Origin: Cristatella mucedo
Lineage: Eukaryota; Bryozoa; Phylactolaemata; Cristatellidae
Direction: 5' to 3'
NCBI GenBank assembly: GCA_009760855.2
Contig: WPIO01000106.1
Span: forward strand, 447,501 to 509,500
Length of the DNA stretch: 62,000 bases
Shown one piece after another: positions 23,525-58,010 of this stretch. The position numbers and the translations under genes are program-made. How positions within the stretch are numbered: position 1 is the stretch's first letter; every line of letters begins with the position of its first letter. The notes under the pieces were generated by a model, which saw only the letters and a list, made by a program, of their open reading frames with translations, did not search any database and was not told where the DNA came from.

Positions 23525-23592
23525 TTAAGTTATCGCCGCCATAAAATAGAGATTAAGTTCTCTTGGGGCGCTATATACATGAATTATATAAA
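23525..23592 (+). repeat. SINE family 2 tail
   Basis: AGAGATTAAGTTCTCTTGG followed by GGCGCTATATACATGAATT is the end of the family 2 unit; the head is missing. Confidence 0.55.
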
Positions 23593-24322
23593 TCGCATAA
23601 ATCGCAATTGCCCATATACCGGTAACAGCGCCATTAACACCGGTTGGCTATAAACTGGCCTCAGCGGGAGTAACAAGGCCTTAATCGCTATCGGCCAATA
23701 AGCTGCGAATACCATAAATCAGCCATAGAGGTGGCATAGTCTACCCGCGATAACAAAATCGCGGGAAAATTCAATTAAAAAAATAGAAGACCGTGCGCAC
23801 GATCGTAAAGTTGCGCCACACCGGCTCGGCCGGAATTATTCCCGCGCCCGTTGGCAGACCTTCGCTAGGACTGATGGGCTATCCGCTCGGCAGAGAAAAA
23901 GATCATCTCTGAAGCCTTTAAATACGTAGCTGAATAAATCGCCTATCAAAAGACTGATCTTTACTATTTCATAATGTAATCCACAATCCATTAAATGTTT
24001 AGTTTCAACTAGGAGAATGCACATTGAACTTCAATATGCAAATTGGCAAACTATTTTGACACGATGCTCATCGTAGCTGTACCATTGTAGTAGTACTGTA
24101 TTTTGTCACTAAGAGCACTACGTAAGCGTGACGTCAGCAATCTGGGTTTATGGACAGGACGGGCTCACTCTTTCACTTAGTCAATTTCGAAACTATGTCG
24201 GTCGAGAAGTTTTTAAATATTCTTTTTTGTAATGCTATAAATATGAGTGTCGAGTTCAGAAGCTTTACGCCCACCAAATCAGTTTAGTGCCTAATTTAAT
24301 ACGTATTTGCAATTTTTCTGAG

Positions 24323-24532
24323 ATGGCATCAAGAGTCTGCAAGCATCCGGTTGACAAATCGGCGGCCAATGTATCGAGGCAGGTGCGAATCAGTACTCCG
24401 CGGAAGCATCTGATAAGATGCAAGAGGTATACCAGGAATTTTTTAGTCATTCTTGTAGGAGATGGAGAGAGACGCCGGGCGCGTAAATTTACCCGCAAAA
24501 ATCGCAAACAATCTTTGGAAAGTAAGATTTAA
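24323..24532 (+). CDS. Candidate small basic protein (speculative)
   Basis: A 69-residue frame beginning MASRVCKHPVDKSAANVSRQ, with roughly a third of residues Lys or Arg and a hydrophobic patch FLVILVG near the middle. TATAAATA lies 80 bp upstream of this Met. It resembles no family I can name; very basic short proteins can be chromatin or ribosomal, but a chance frame is just as likely. There is no intron or poly(A) signal support. Confidence 0.18.
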   Translation: MASRVCKHPVDKSAANVSRQVRISTPRKHLIRCKRYTRNFLVILVGDGERRRARKFTRKNRKQSLESKI

Positions 24533-25106
24533 AACGCTATATTCGAAATTGTGCACTCTTCAGAGCAGAGTCAGCGTAGTCAGAGAGTGGAGAAAGCATT
24601 GTAGATTCCACTGAAAGCTTCACCGAGTGTTGGAGCTGAGAATTCAAACTCACACTGCCCCCAATCTAAAGCACCTCAACGACTTGGTCGCAGATCTCAG
24701 TGGTCTCACCGAGTCCAATGCGAAAGTTTCGACGTCTGAAGCTGAAGCGGCGGAACTTGTTGGGTGCGAGCTGTGTGCAAGGGTCGCGAGTCGAAAGAAA
24801 CGTCACGTCGAGCTGGCTTTCGCACCAGCTTCTTCGTTCGTCAAGACGGGCTCCGCTTCGTCAAGACGTTCGTCAAGACGAACGCAAGAAACTTTGCTCA
24901 AGCTCTGCTTCGACCGCCGTGTGACCAGTCTGTTCGAGTCGCTAGGAATCGCTTGCAACCAGAATGAGTTAGCCTAATGAGCCAGCCAGCCCCACTCGCC
25001 ATTGACATTTCATCGCAAAGTCCCAGAGCCCTCTTCGCCATAATGGGAACGAGTAGCTGCCTCTTCCTCCCTCCGCAAGGAGGCTAAGGAGGCAAGGAAG
25101 CCTCCC

Positions 25107-25130
25107 TTAGCGAGGGAGCTCCCTCGCTAA
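25107..25130. repeat. Perfect 24-bp palindrome
   Basis: TTAGCGAGGGAG directly abuts its complement CTCCCTCGCTAA with no loop, beside further CCTCC/GGAGG inverted pieces (25069-25105). Confidence 0.95.
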
Positions 25131-27254
25131 ATCTCAATGGGGATTGCAACGGCGTCACGCGACCTTACGGGACGCTTCGAGGTACGGCTGGGAGATCGTC
25201 AGACGGCTTCAAAATGATAGAATTCGTGACACGACGCTTTCCTTAAGTTTCCGTGCTATGTTTGCCTGCGGGACAGCTGAGGGCCCCCGTAGGCGCGACC
25301 AAATGAGAGGACTTGCAGCTGCAGTCTGAATTATCGTCGCGAACGGCACAGAACACGAGCCGACGAGCAACGCCACCAGTTTATTCTCCCTTCACACGGA
25401 ACAGGGCGAAGCACAACTCTCCTCGCCCCTCTCGCCCACCGGAGTCCCCCCCCCAACTCCCTTGGCAAAACAACCACTAATAGCCCGGCCCGGCTGCTTA
25501 CCACATCGGGTGTCACAGCCCACTCGTACAGCGATCAGGGGCAGTGTCGTCAATTAAATAAAGCCACAGCAGCCACCGTGAATCTAGTTCTCTGTAGAGA
25601 GCAACAGTGTCAAATCGGAGCCACTGGCGTATCCCCCCCTCGAAAGTGTTGGTGCCACCCCTGAATGTGAGATTTGGCTAAAACAACTGACTGATTAATA
25701 AACATAAACAACGTTCAGAAGCAACTCGCCGGAGCTCAAGATTAGGATTAGGCAGCCATCGAGGACCTTGGAAGCTTCGTTCCTAAGATGTCCACGGAAA
25801 AGGAGGTCAAAGCCAGTGTCTCGGTAGGACCTCGGATAAAGAAGATCCCTGAGTGCAACGAAGTCCCCGAATTCCCCGATTCTCGCTGGTAAGAGACAGC
25901 GTCGCGGAGCAGTTTCGCTGGTGCAGCGGTTCAGGACTTCCAGTGCAATGAGATAGAACAACACATTTCGGGAGTTCCTGTGCAGTCGCAAGGTAAACAA
26001 CAATGCAGAGCTGGTGGCTGAGACTTTAATGAGGAATCACGGTCCAATTGGCCTCAGGGTGACTTCAAAGTCTATTTTCTTTATGTTTGCAGTGAAAATG
26101 TCAAGGAAAACAAGGACACTAACTCTTACGAGCATTTCACCAGGATTTAGAAGATTTTGAGCGGAGATACAAAGGACAGTGTAGCGAGAACAAAATGGGA
26201 GACTACATTTCGGAGTTCATTATTTAAATTGATTAATGCCACAATTGCATATCTTGAAAACTAGTCACTTTTAAGCAGCTTGTGATCATTTTTTATAAAT
26301 TTGTTAAGAATAGATAGGAATTTTGATTAATTGGCTATTTCCTGACTAAATGTGAACCAAAAGATGCTAGTTTGTCTATTCCTAATTGGAAATAGGCAAA
26401 TTAAAAGTGTGTCACTGCCCTGATCGCGAAAGCAATTTTTGGGGTAGTTATCGCCATTTTCTGTAGTTAGTATGTAGTTATATGTAGTTAGTATGAGGCA
26501 AAAGCAGGGTCAAAGGTGGTGATCCAACGAGCCTTTAAAGTATGGGGCACCCCGTACATCTGCGCTTGGTCAACTTCTCTACCCAGTTCATATCTTACCT
26601 CTTGCCCATACAATCGCCAAACACAACCCCGGCTTCTATTTGTACCTGTGCTTTTGACTATTCCCTTCTTATCAGAAAGTCAAACTCTCTTTACTCTCTT
26701 GCAGCTTGTATTGCTGACAGTGGCGAAGCCAGTGGCATTTCCCTCCTCCCCCCCCCCACTGCGGAGCAGCGATGTGGGCCGCCTCCTATTCCTAAGCCCC
26801 GCCCGACCATTAAAAGTGACGAAATTATGTCTTAATTCCACTCGATGAGCAACCGCGGAGTTAGTGTCGAATAAACACTATGATTTTGCTCTATAATTTA
26901 TATCGTTACATATTCATATATATCAGTTGCTGGTCTAGCCACGCCTACATGAACATCTTGTGGGCCTTGCCCCTTGAATAAAACTTTTGCAGGTCATGCC
27001 CCCTCATGAAGAATCTCTTGGCGCCGAAACTCGCTGGCCTGATATTCACACTTGAACGGCAGCAACGCTTCTAGTATTGAATGGCGACAAAACCAACTTA
27101 CAACAGTTACGGGCCTAGCTACAAGCCTAGTGTTGTTCGGAAAGTGCAAATAAATAAATAAATAATAAAATAATAAATAATAAATAAAGCCTAATCTCGT
27201 CGGCTTCTCGGTCTCTTCTTTTCAGCTACGTACCAATGCAAAAATGTTTTTCAA

Positions 27255-27570
27255 AAAAGAGTTTTCCCATTTCTCTCCACTTCTCACAAGCATGGACTGG
27301 TTTTCCTTCAAGAAGCGTATCGACTTCAAAAGTTTCGTCGCTCGATTGAGGTCTTTTTATCCTCTAGCGCTCACACGTTCAAACTTCTTCCCAAGCAGCG
27401 CGCCGCCCACTCTTCTGACTCGAGCCGTTTTAGCTCAAAAGCCGAACCAGCCTCAAAACCCTTGGACGCTGAGCCGTCAGGCCGTATGTTACCGATGCCC
27501 GGAACTCGCTGTCAGCTGACGTCACGACACCCCCTGACTTGACATTTATAAGAGGGGGAAACCTACCAAT
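27255..27570 (+). mobile_element. LINE family A remnant, strongly diverged
   Basis: The frame FSPLLTSMDWFSFKKRIDFK aligns by eye with HITPLLADLHWLPVKKRIDF of better copies, and further on TPPDLTF matches the C-terminal motif. Confidence 0.55.
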
Positions 27571-27777
27571 CCAAGTATCATTTGCTGGGTCCTTGCGGAC
27601 TTTGAGCACATTATCACTAACCGATCAATTTTTTCAAGCATATTTAAAGCGCCTCAAAACGATTTAGTTACGGTATAGAACAAAACAAGTCAAACTACAA
27701 ACACAAGTATTACTATTACTATTATGATTATCATCGCCCTCACTCTCATTGCTGACTTTTCTCTCTCTTCCCTCCCC

Positions 27778-34552
<6,775 letters not shown>

Positions 34553-34656
34553 TCGACAGAGCGAATAGGACACACCGAGCAGCAGCGTTTTACTAAGTAG
34601 AGCCCGATTTTTTTTCATCGCTTAAGCATTGCTAGTCTTTCGTTCACGTGCACTAC

Positions 34657-34662
34657 AATAAA
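34657..34662 (+). promoter_or_regulatory. Poly(A) signal AATAAA for RBM8A
   Basis: 105 bp after the stop codon. It is embedded in CAATAAATTATTG, which on the minus strand reads CAATAATTTATTG and may also serve the convergent gene. Confidence 0.65.
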
Positions 34663-34793
34663 TTATTGTACTGCCAGCCACTCTTTTGACAACAAGGCAG
34701 CAAGCGAGCACGGCTGAGAGTGCGTCGACGCTGGCCGGCCGGCTGGCGAAGATGGTGGCGGAGGCGGATCTGGTTACTTCCGGCGGGCAGTCT

Positions 34794-50108
<15,315 letters not shown>

Positions 50109-52651
50109 GTCTTACGGTTTGAGCGCACGCGCGCTCCAGAGGTGCCTTGGAGTAACTAGGTAGCCATAACGCTTCGGGACGTCAGCGGAAGCGACGGACT
50201 TCCGGCTCACCGACGGATCCGGCGCACGCCCGCGCACTAGCGAATTTGGAGGCTGCTGCTAACTGAGCGCAAAGGCCAGCGTCGGCCGCAGGTGGGAAAC
50301 TAGATGAACTGCTATATATCGTATGGTATAGCGAGTCTAGCTGAGTGCAAGCAAGAGGAACAACATCGCTACCGCGCCACGAATCTCGGATCCGTTCGGA
50401 AACAGCGATGTCGGCCCGTCGGCCGATTTCTGGGGTTGCGAACCTGCTCAAGCAAGCATAGTCTAAGCAGTTTATTCGGTTCTAGAAATGTCTTATCCTG
50501 CGCTGAACGTAGTCAGCACATAATTGGGGTTAGGTGGTCGGCGTCGATGCGAACACGGTACGGCGCTCAGCAAATGAAAGTGCTAGAACGTTTTGTTCTT
50601 ACCTTTTACCTTTAAGTAATTAAAATTTATAATTTTTATAATTTTTATAATATTTTTGTAATTTTTATAATTTATAATTTATAATAATTAATTAATTAAT
50701 TTAGCTCTTAGTAATTAGAAAAGAAAAGCAGCAGCCGGCGGTTGCAGCTTGTGGCTGCTGGTTTACGGTCCATTGCCGTTTATGGCCTTGGTATTCGTGT
50801 TGTGGCGAGCGTGTGGCGGTCCCTGACATGCGTGGCCGCTATGAGCGCTGTTATCTTAGGGCATTGATTTATGAACGGCTGAGTCGCAGCTTTGGGGGCG
50901 GGGCATCGACTGCAGCTGAGGCGTTAGGAGTTCAGTTTTGAGTCGGATCGAGCACCGAGGTGAGTTGATTTGGGAGACCCGCTGAGCTCGGCGCCGTTGG
51001 CTGGCGAGCGAGAACATATATTCTGGTCGGTGCTTGCGACTGAGCTTCGATTCTTCCGCGCTTTACAGCTTTAGCCGGCTGCTGCCTACTAAAAAGCAGC
51101 ATAGTTACTTGCTAATTCGAAAGTTTGCACGCACCCCCCATTTGGCGGCCTTTCGGCTGCACCCTTGTCGCTCTCTAAGCTGGGTATGAATTGATAGTAT
51201 TGACCAAGAGTATAATATAAGATAGAGCCAGATTGGGCCAAAGGGTTAGGAATTGATAGTGTACGATATGGCTACGGTTAGGAATTGATACTAGAGCAAG
51301 ATTAGGCCAAAATAAACTAAAGACAGGCAAGGGGAGCGAAGGTGTTCGCCGAGAAAAGAAAAAATTGCACCCACATTTCAACTTGAACTTTTAAACTTAG
51401 AACACTGCTCGAATGCTTTGTGTTTTTAACCTCAGTTCCTCTTGCGGTTTATAAAACCTTCTGTCTTTAAAATCTACCGGATATTGTATTTCAATGGCTT
51501 CACGCTTTACGCAATTAATGAAATCAATTCATTGTTGGAAATCATAGATGAGGTCACACTACTTGCATATTCAAGCATTCCACTGCCTTCCGCTGCTTTG
51601 ATCGTCATCTCGTGTTTCCTTCGCTGCGCCCGCTGAACTTTCTTTTAAAGACACAAATTCAAGTTTCCACAGAAAACTGAGCTTTGCTTACAATAAGAGG
51701 CGATCTCGTATTTTTTATGCCACTACGTGCCTCCGAATAAGATAGTTTGGTAGCACCATGAATAGTATTTAATACGCTTCGTTGGCTAATAAGATAGTTT
51801 GATAGCACCGCGAACAGTATTGAATACGCTTCGCTGGCTATTCAATGCACAGTCGCTGAATTTTATAGTTTGAGCTTAACTCAAAAAACTGTTCCGGTAA
51901 GAAGTGCTTCATTTCCGGCAAGAATTGTCAGAAGCTGTGGTCTCTCAAACGGCACCAGTGACGTAGCAAGTGAATTCTTCGCAACGCCCAAAACAACGTC
52001 GGTTTCGCTTACGTTTCGGCGCTGGCCATGAGTTTAAACAATATTTTCCACACCAAACCGAGCTTTCGCACACAAGCACGACACGATATGTATCGTCATA
52101 CAGAGAAAAGAAGCTAGTGTGGCAGCTATCGATGCTGCTTCTTCCATTCGTCAGAAACTTCAGGCATAGCTGAGAGGAGTGGACTGTGCGATTCACATTT
52201 AAAGCAAGAATGGTGGCAGCGCTACCGTCGAGGCCTCTCGAGCGTTCTCCGTTGAACACCGTGACATCTTGTCTGTGGACATCTTGCTGGAATTTAGGCC
52301 CGACTATTTTGTTGACGAATCCTGCTACCCGCCAAACTCGCTGTCGTCGCCGGCTTTTCTCCTTCGTTTCCGGGCGTCGATCTTTGGTCGCTGTCGCATT
52401 TTCGCGAGCCCGCGCCATCGCCCAGCATGCTCCAGCTGGTTCGAGGAGCGGTGGATTCGCAGCTGTGGATTCGCATGCCGAGCGTGCAGAGGGCTTAGAA
52501 GGCTGTTTAGAGGGCTGGGAAGTGCACTCGCTGCGAAGGTCCCCCGCGAGTGCACCGAAGCTGCGACGTTTTCGTAGCGGAGCAGCGACGCACACATACG
52601 GTTGCAGCAGTTCGCAAAAAAAAGCGAAGGCTCGAGGCCTCGAGGCCGCGT
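50109..52651. other. Interval between WDR93-like start and TMC stop
   Basis: Must hold the WDR93-like promoter and the TMC 3' UTR. Visible: an AT-rich patch at 50610-50705, degenerate repeats of GTTAGGAATTGATA with TAGAGC(A)AGATT at 51185-51310, and a 52-bp tandem duplication. No gene supported. Confidence 0.4.
51736..51839. repeat. 52-bp tandem duplication
   Basis: Two adjacent copies starting AATAAGATAGTTTG and ending GGCT, with a handful of mismatches (for example CACCATGAAT versus CACCGCGAAC). Confidence 0.9.
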
Positions 52652-55254
52652 CTAGGCGCGCGCGGCGTCCGCAGGCGCTGCTGCTGCGACGATCGCGCTC
52701 CCAGAGGTCCGGACGGCGGCGGCCGACTTCGCGCCGCCGGTCGACGCCGCCAGGGGAGGCGACTCCGACGACGGATCGCTCGGCGCTGCCGCCTTCGTAG
52801 CAGAAGAGGCGGAGGCGTGCGGCCCGGCGGCCACCGGTGGCGCGCCGCCCGTCGCTGGCGACGGCGGCGGGGCGGCGCGCGGTGACGTGAACGCGCGTGC
52901 CGCGTTGAGCGTCTTCGTCAGCTTCGAGATCGCTGCGGGAGCCCGGACCGGCGGCGGCGGTCCGGGCGCGAGGTGCCTCCTCATCTTGTTCTGACCGCCG
53001 CCCACGACGCCCGCCATCTTGTAGACTTTCTTCTTGCCTTCGGTGCGTTCGTATTGCAGCTGCTTCTTCAGGTCGGCGATGCTCTTCCGCATGATGCCGC
53101 TCGTCGTGTTGAGATAGTAGATGCCGAGGATCGTGAGGATAAAGATCGGTACGATGGCGCCGGGCGAGGCCAAGTAGACGAGGACGGCGTACGGCGTCGG
53201 CGGGAGCGTGGCGACGACGTCGGTGAGCGCGTTGTAGATGTAGGGCACGTCTCGGAACGGGCCGCAGTTGAACGACGTGCGAATGTTGACGAGGGCGAAC
53301 GCGGTGGGCAGCATGGCCAGGTAGAGCATCAGCAGGAGGAGACCAAAGTAAAAGTTGGCCGAGCCCGGCCTGAAGATTCGCTCCTCCGGAACGTTGCACA
53401 CCATCAGCGACCAGTTGCAGGCGTAGAACAGGACTACGAGCTTGAACAGGTTGATCGTGGGCAGGCCGGGCGCGAAGAACGTGCCCATCCAGACGATGCC
53501 CTGGTTGTTGATGAGAAACAGCAGGCCGCCGGCTATGTCGAACCTCTGGTAGCTAGGCTTGCCCTTTTCCAGGTCCCAGCACCAGCAGCTGTTCAGCAGG
53601 CGCACGAGGACGGCGCGAACGAACTCCTTGAAGAAGACGATGGCGAGCGTGGTGACCAGGTCCAGCACGGTCAGCTTGACCAGCTCCTGTCCGATCATCG
53701 TCTCCCAGCAGGTCACTTCCGGATTGAACGCGGGCAGCTGGCAGAGCGCCGGCGGCGGCGGCGGCAGCGAAGCAGCGCTCGTGCCATCGGTCGAGTCGCC
53801 GCCGCCGCCGCCAAAGGCGTCGAGCGCCGCCGCCGCCGTCGAGTGGGCGGCGTCGAGCAGCGCCGTCACCAGCGCAGCGTGTGGATCCGCATCGGCGGCG
53901 GCGGCGGCGGAAGCAGAGGAAGCGGTCTTCGCCGTCGGCAGCAGAGTCGCAGTCGTCGTCCGGTTGGCGTCGGCTGGGGCGTCGGCTGCGGCGGCGGCGG
54001 CGCATCTCGCGAGCGCCTCGCGCACGCTCGCCTCGTACGTGGTGCCGTTGGTGTACTTGTCCAGCTCGTCCTGAATGTCGAGTATCTTCCAGTAGAGCGC
54101 GATGTAGAGCGTGTACAGGTTCACGAGGTTGAGGCTGAATATGCGCAGCAGCTCGTAGTTGAGCCGCGAGCGCGGATGTCGCTCCTCGAGCTCGGCGAGC
54201 AGGTCGAACAGGGCGGGAAACGCGAGGCCGACGAGCGTGACGACGATCGTCACCTCGTTCTGGTCCCACGCGCTCACCGAGTCGGGGTCGGCCTTGGCCA
54301 TCTTGTCGAACGTCTGCGACCGCTTCACGACGACGTAGACGACGTAGGCGCTGAGCGCGAGCAGCAGGAGGAAGGCGACGTGCGCCGCCAGGCGCCGGAC
54401 GAGCACGCGGCGTCCCAGCACCTTCTTCTTCTCCTTCTCGTCGAGTATCGCCTCCTTCAGGGCGAGCGAGATGGCGGAGCGCTTGTTCTTCGCCGTCTCG
54501 CGGTTGCCGATCGTGTAGTCCCAGCTGGCGAACGCCTTCCAGCCGAATGCGTACTGCTCGTCGTCCTTGTCCGCGCTCCTCTCCACGGCGGCGTTGCGCG
54601 TCATCTGGCCAATTATGGCGACGAAGCCGTGCACGAACGTGCCGAGGCCGGTGAGGAGGTAGGCGAGCGGCAGCCGGTAGCCGGTCGAGTAGCTCTTCGC
54701 GTCCGAGTAGTAGCCGTAGAAGATGGGCGAGTACTGCAGGACGCCCTCGAAGTTCCACAGCGTGCTTAGCCAGTCCTCCTTGGCCGTCTCGCTCGCGGGC
54801 ACCGTCTTCTCGGGCACGCTGTTTCGTGGCGGGCCCCACATCATCTCGGGCATGATGATGAAGACGCCCGTGACGAGGCTCATCACGACGTTCACCCAGA
54901 CCATCCAGCGCAGGAAGACAAAGTAGGCGGCCACCACCGAGCCGAAGTGGCACTCGACGCGCTTGATGCGCCCCTCCCACGGCGTCAGCGCGCCGACCCA
55001 GCCGTCCAGCTCACGCTTGAGCTTTCGATAGGCCGTCGACAGGCCGGCCGCCGCGCCGCCGCCGCCAGCACCGCCGCGCCCCTTCGACATGCCGCTCTCG
55101 AACTTGGCCGTGAACTCGCGAGCGTCGCGCAGCAGCAGCGCCTTCTTTCGAAGCGGCCACGCCTTGTGCCGGACGTTCTCGACGACGTCCTTGAAGAAGC
55201 GGATCTTCTTGAACACCTGCTCCTCGGTCTGCTCCACCTGCTCCTCCGTCAGAC
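52652..55254 (-). CDS. TMC: TMC main exon: all transmembrane segments and stop
   Basis: 867 codons without an intron. Acceptor CGCTCGCTCCAG|GTCTG; the open frame runs upstream to 55456 but that part lacks homology and is taken as intron. Starts LTEEQVEQTEEQVFKKIRFF, ends APADAARA and TAG. Confidence 0.93.
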
Positions 55255-57978
55255 CTGGAGCGAGCGGGAAACGCAAGCAGCGACGATCGGCCGCTTCGCC
55301 CAAACTATCAATCATGGAGTAGCGAGCGTTGCACGTCTTTTGGAGCAACTTTCCGAGGATACACAGGTGGAACACTTGAAGCAAGAAGAGAAGCTTAGAA
55401 GCAGCTACAAGAGAACAGCTCAAGATGTTGGTCTCACGGCAGTGGAGAGAGTTCAAGGATAATGAAGAGCAGCATAGGAATTAATCTCCGAAAAGAAATT
55501 ACAACTCGGTTTTCCCGGCTCACAGATCTTGATGTCAAATTTGGTTTATTGGTGGAAGTTGAGTAGCTTTTGAACACACTTGACCAGACCAAACTCGCTA
55601 CCAAAATCTAGATTTTGGAGGCTTCTGCTGTTCAGACGTTGATGTAACAGAGCTGTGCAGCAAATGTAAAGTACATAGAAAGAGATTGGTTTCTCTGAGG
55701 GAGCTCTAACAAATGTCTTATTATTACAACGAAATGCGTGATTGTAAAATGCTTCTTGCCACACGTCACGACTCGGCACCAAGGACCCCACTGGAATTCA
55801 TGTCTTTCATTCTCAGTTATGGAGAAGATGTGTTACCTAGTTTGAGTTTCCTTTTTTGAACGTTCCTTTAACATGCTGAAGATAATCCTGTCTTAGCTGA
55901 GAGCAGCAACGGGGAAAGATCGACATTCTGACTTGACGCTGTTAAGCATAGTGAAAGAAACACTGGAAAATATTGACTTTCAGACTGTAATAGACCAGTT
56001 TTTCGCGTTTAAAGCCAAACAAATTCCCTCAATTTAAAGCTGTGATAGCTACCTTGTAGCTTTACTACTGTTAATAAAACGGTCTCGACTCGATATGCCT
56101 GCTAGCGTGCGTTTTTTGCATTTCTTCTGTGGTGGCGCTTTTTTGCAGAAATTTTTTGACAAGGGGAAGGGGGCATTTTGCAGCTTTGCCTCCGGGTGCG
56201 AAAAGGTCTCATTGCACCGCTGACCGTTGCCCCGCCCCGCCGCCCTGCCTGCCACTTAGACGCGAGCGGCGAGTGAGCAGTCGATAGCCCCGCCTCGGGT
56301 CTGGTGGGGAACCACGTGGCGAACCGAGATGTACTGGCTGCTGCAGGATCCGCCACGAATAGACAAATCGGGATGCTTGAGTGACGATTGGGTTGATTGA
56401 TTGACGATTGAGCGACGATTGGGCGACGATTGATATGGAGCGCGCATTCGGAAAGTTTCCGACACAGCCAGTGCAGTCTCGAGACTGTTGACTACGCCCT
56501 TCCACCCGATCGCTTGGCCGCCAGACTCGCTGGTGGCAGCGTAATAGACGAGCTTGCTCAACATCGTCGGGCTCATTTCAGGATGAGGCTAAGCTTCATT
56601 CTGCTCTGTCTTTAAGCAGTCTTATAGCAACGGTGGCGGGGGGGGCGTGGCGGGGGCGTGGTGGAGGCGTGGTAGGGCGTGGCATGGCGTGGCTGGCGGG
56701 GGTGCATCGCGAGGAGAGAGCTACTGGTTTCAGTTTAGACAACCACCGAGGCGTTACCATCCAGTAAATCCTCGTCACCATTCTCCTCCATCAGCTCCTT
56801 CAAGGCGCTATACTGTTCTGGAGGCTTCGAAGACGACTTCATCGGCTCATCCAACTCTACGATGACGTGCTCGGCGTCCCGGCGTGCGTGCGCACCGGCG
56901 CCTCCGACGCGAGAATGCGCGGCCGCCCCGCTGTGCGCCACGACGACTCCGACGTCGCCGAGAGCGCCACCGTTTGCACCGTCGCGAGCTGGCGCGGCGG
57001 CACCGGTTCGGACGTTAGAATGGCCGCCACCGTCGTCTGCGGCGATTGGTTGGGCGCGGGCAGCGATGCCGTCGCCGCCGTCGTGCTTGTTGGCGACGTG
57101 AACGTGCAAGGCGGCGGCGGCACTGCCGTGCTTGCCGTCGAGCATGGCGGCAACGTCGTCAGTGAGGGCGCCGCTGCCGCTGGCGCCGCGAGAGCCCTCG
57201 CGCGCCGCCGCCGCCGCGCTGTCCTGGGCCGCGTGCAAGGGGGTACGGCTGTCGAGGGCGTGCGAATACTCTGATAGATGCGCGCCGCCTTTGGCCGCTC
57301 CGCGAGGCACGTGCACATCCGCTGTCGTCCCGGTTGGCGAATGAGCCACGCCGCGAGCGTCGCCTCCGAGGTTCGCCCTATCGTGAGCGAGGCCTTCGCG
57401 ACCTGCAACGAGCGTTTCTTTTGATCGAAGCATCGTGTCCAGTTGACATTCCGCTCGCGAAAGCGTTCGCCCTGCGTAAAGAAACGCCAATTGCGACGAA
57501 CCGATCGACTTGGCGAACGAATGAGAGCACCGATCGTTCGCCTCGCGTAAGGTCGACGATTAAGCCTCGGATAGCCTTCGGTTTGAGTAGCTACGTACAG
57601 TTTGCGAATTATTCGAAAGAAATAGCTAAGCGTCCGATGAGAGTGAACGCGGCGCAGAGGTCGTCGCCACCTCTAGGCAACGACCTAGGAGTTCAAAGAA
57701 AAGCTAACCCCTCTCCCTGGACGTGTCCGCGACCGCAGCTCTCGAGGGCATCGATTCATCACCTTCCGCCACGAAGCTAGAAGCCAGGCCAGGCTAGAAA
57801 AAGCCGGCGGCGACGAGGCTGGTCTGGGGTTTAACTCGCCTCCGCGAGTTAGGAGAGCTGCCGATGACGTAAGGCAGCCCTAATGGTGGCGGTCGTGCGG
57901 GGCAGGCGCGGCTGCGGCTCTGCCAGCGCCGCGCCTGCGGGTCGCGACGCGGAGCGGCGGCGCGATTGATTGGACCGA

Positions 57979-58010
<32 letters not shown>

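Larger units (their letters stand above)
23593..27254. other. Gene-poor interval
   Basis: No assembled gene. Contains a small basic open frame with a TATA-like box (24236-24532) and a 24-bp perfect palindrome (25107-25130). A 116-codon plus frame at 24627-24977 has no recognised homology. Confidence 0.3.

Noticed and set aside
26715-26775. Possible transposon end (CAGTGGCGAAGCCAG)
   Set aside because: No matching inverted terminus or target-site duplication found.
51945-53399. 484-codon minus frame overlapping the TMC 3' end
   Set aside because: Out of frame with the TMC homology; Arg/Ala-rich shadow of GC-biased codons.
53553-54980. 475-codon minus frame
   Set aside because: Second shadow frame of the TMC exon, with no domain.
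55255-55456. Upstream extension of the TMC main frame (MNSLHCRETN...)
   Set aside because: A good acceptor at 55255-55256 and the phase-matched upstream exon ending DEDLLDG explain the start better; the extension lacks TMC similarity.
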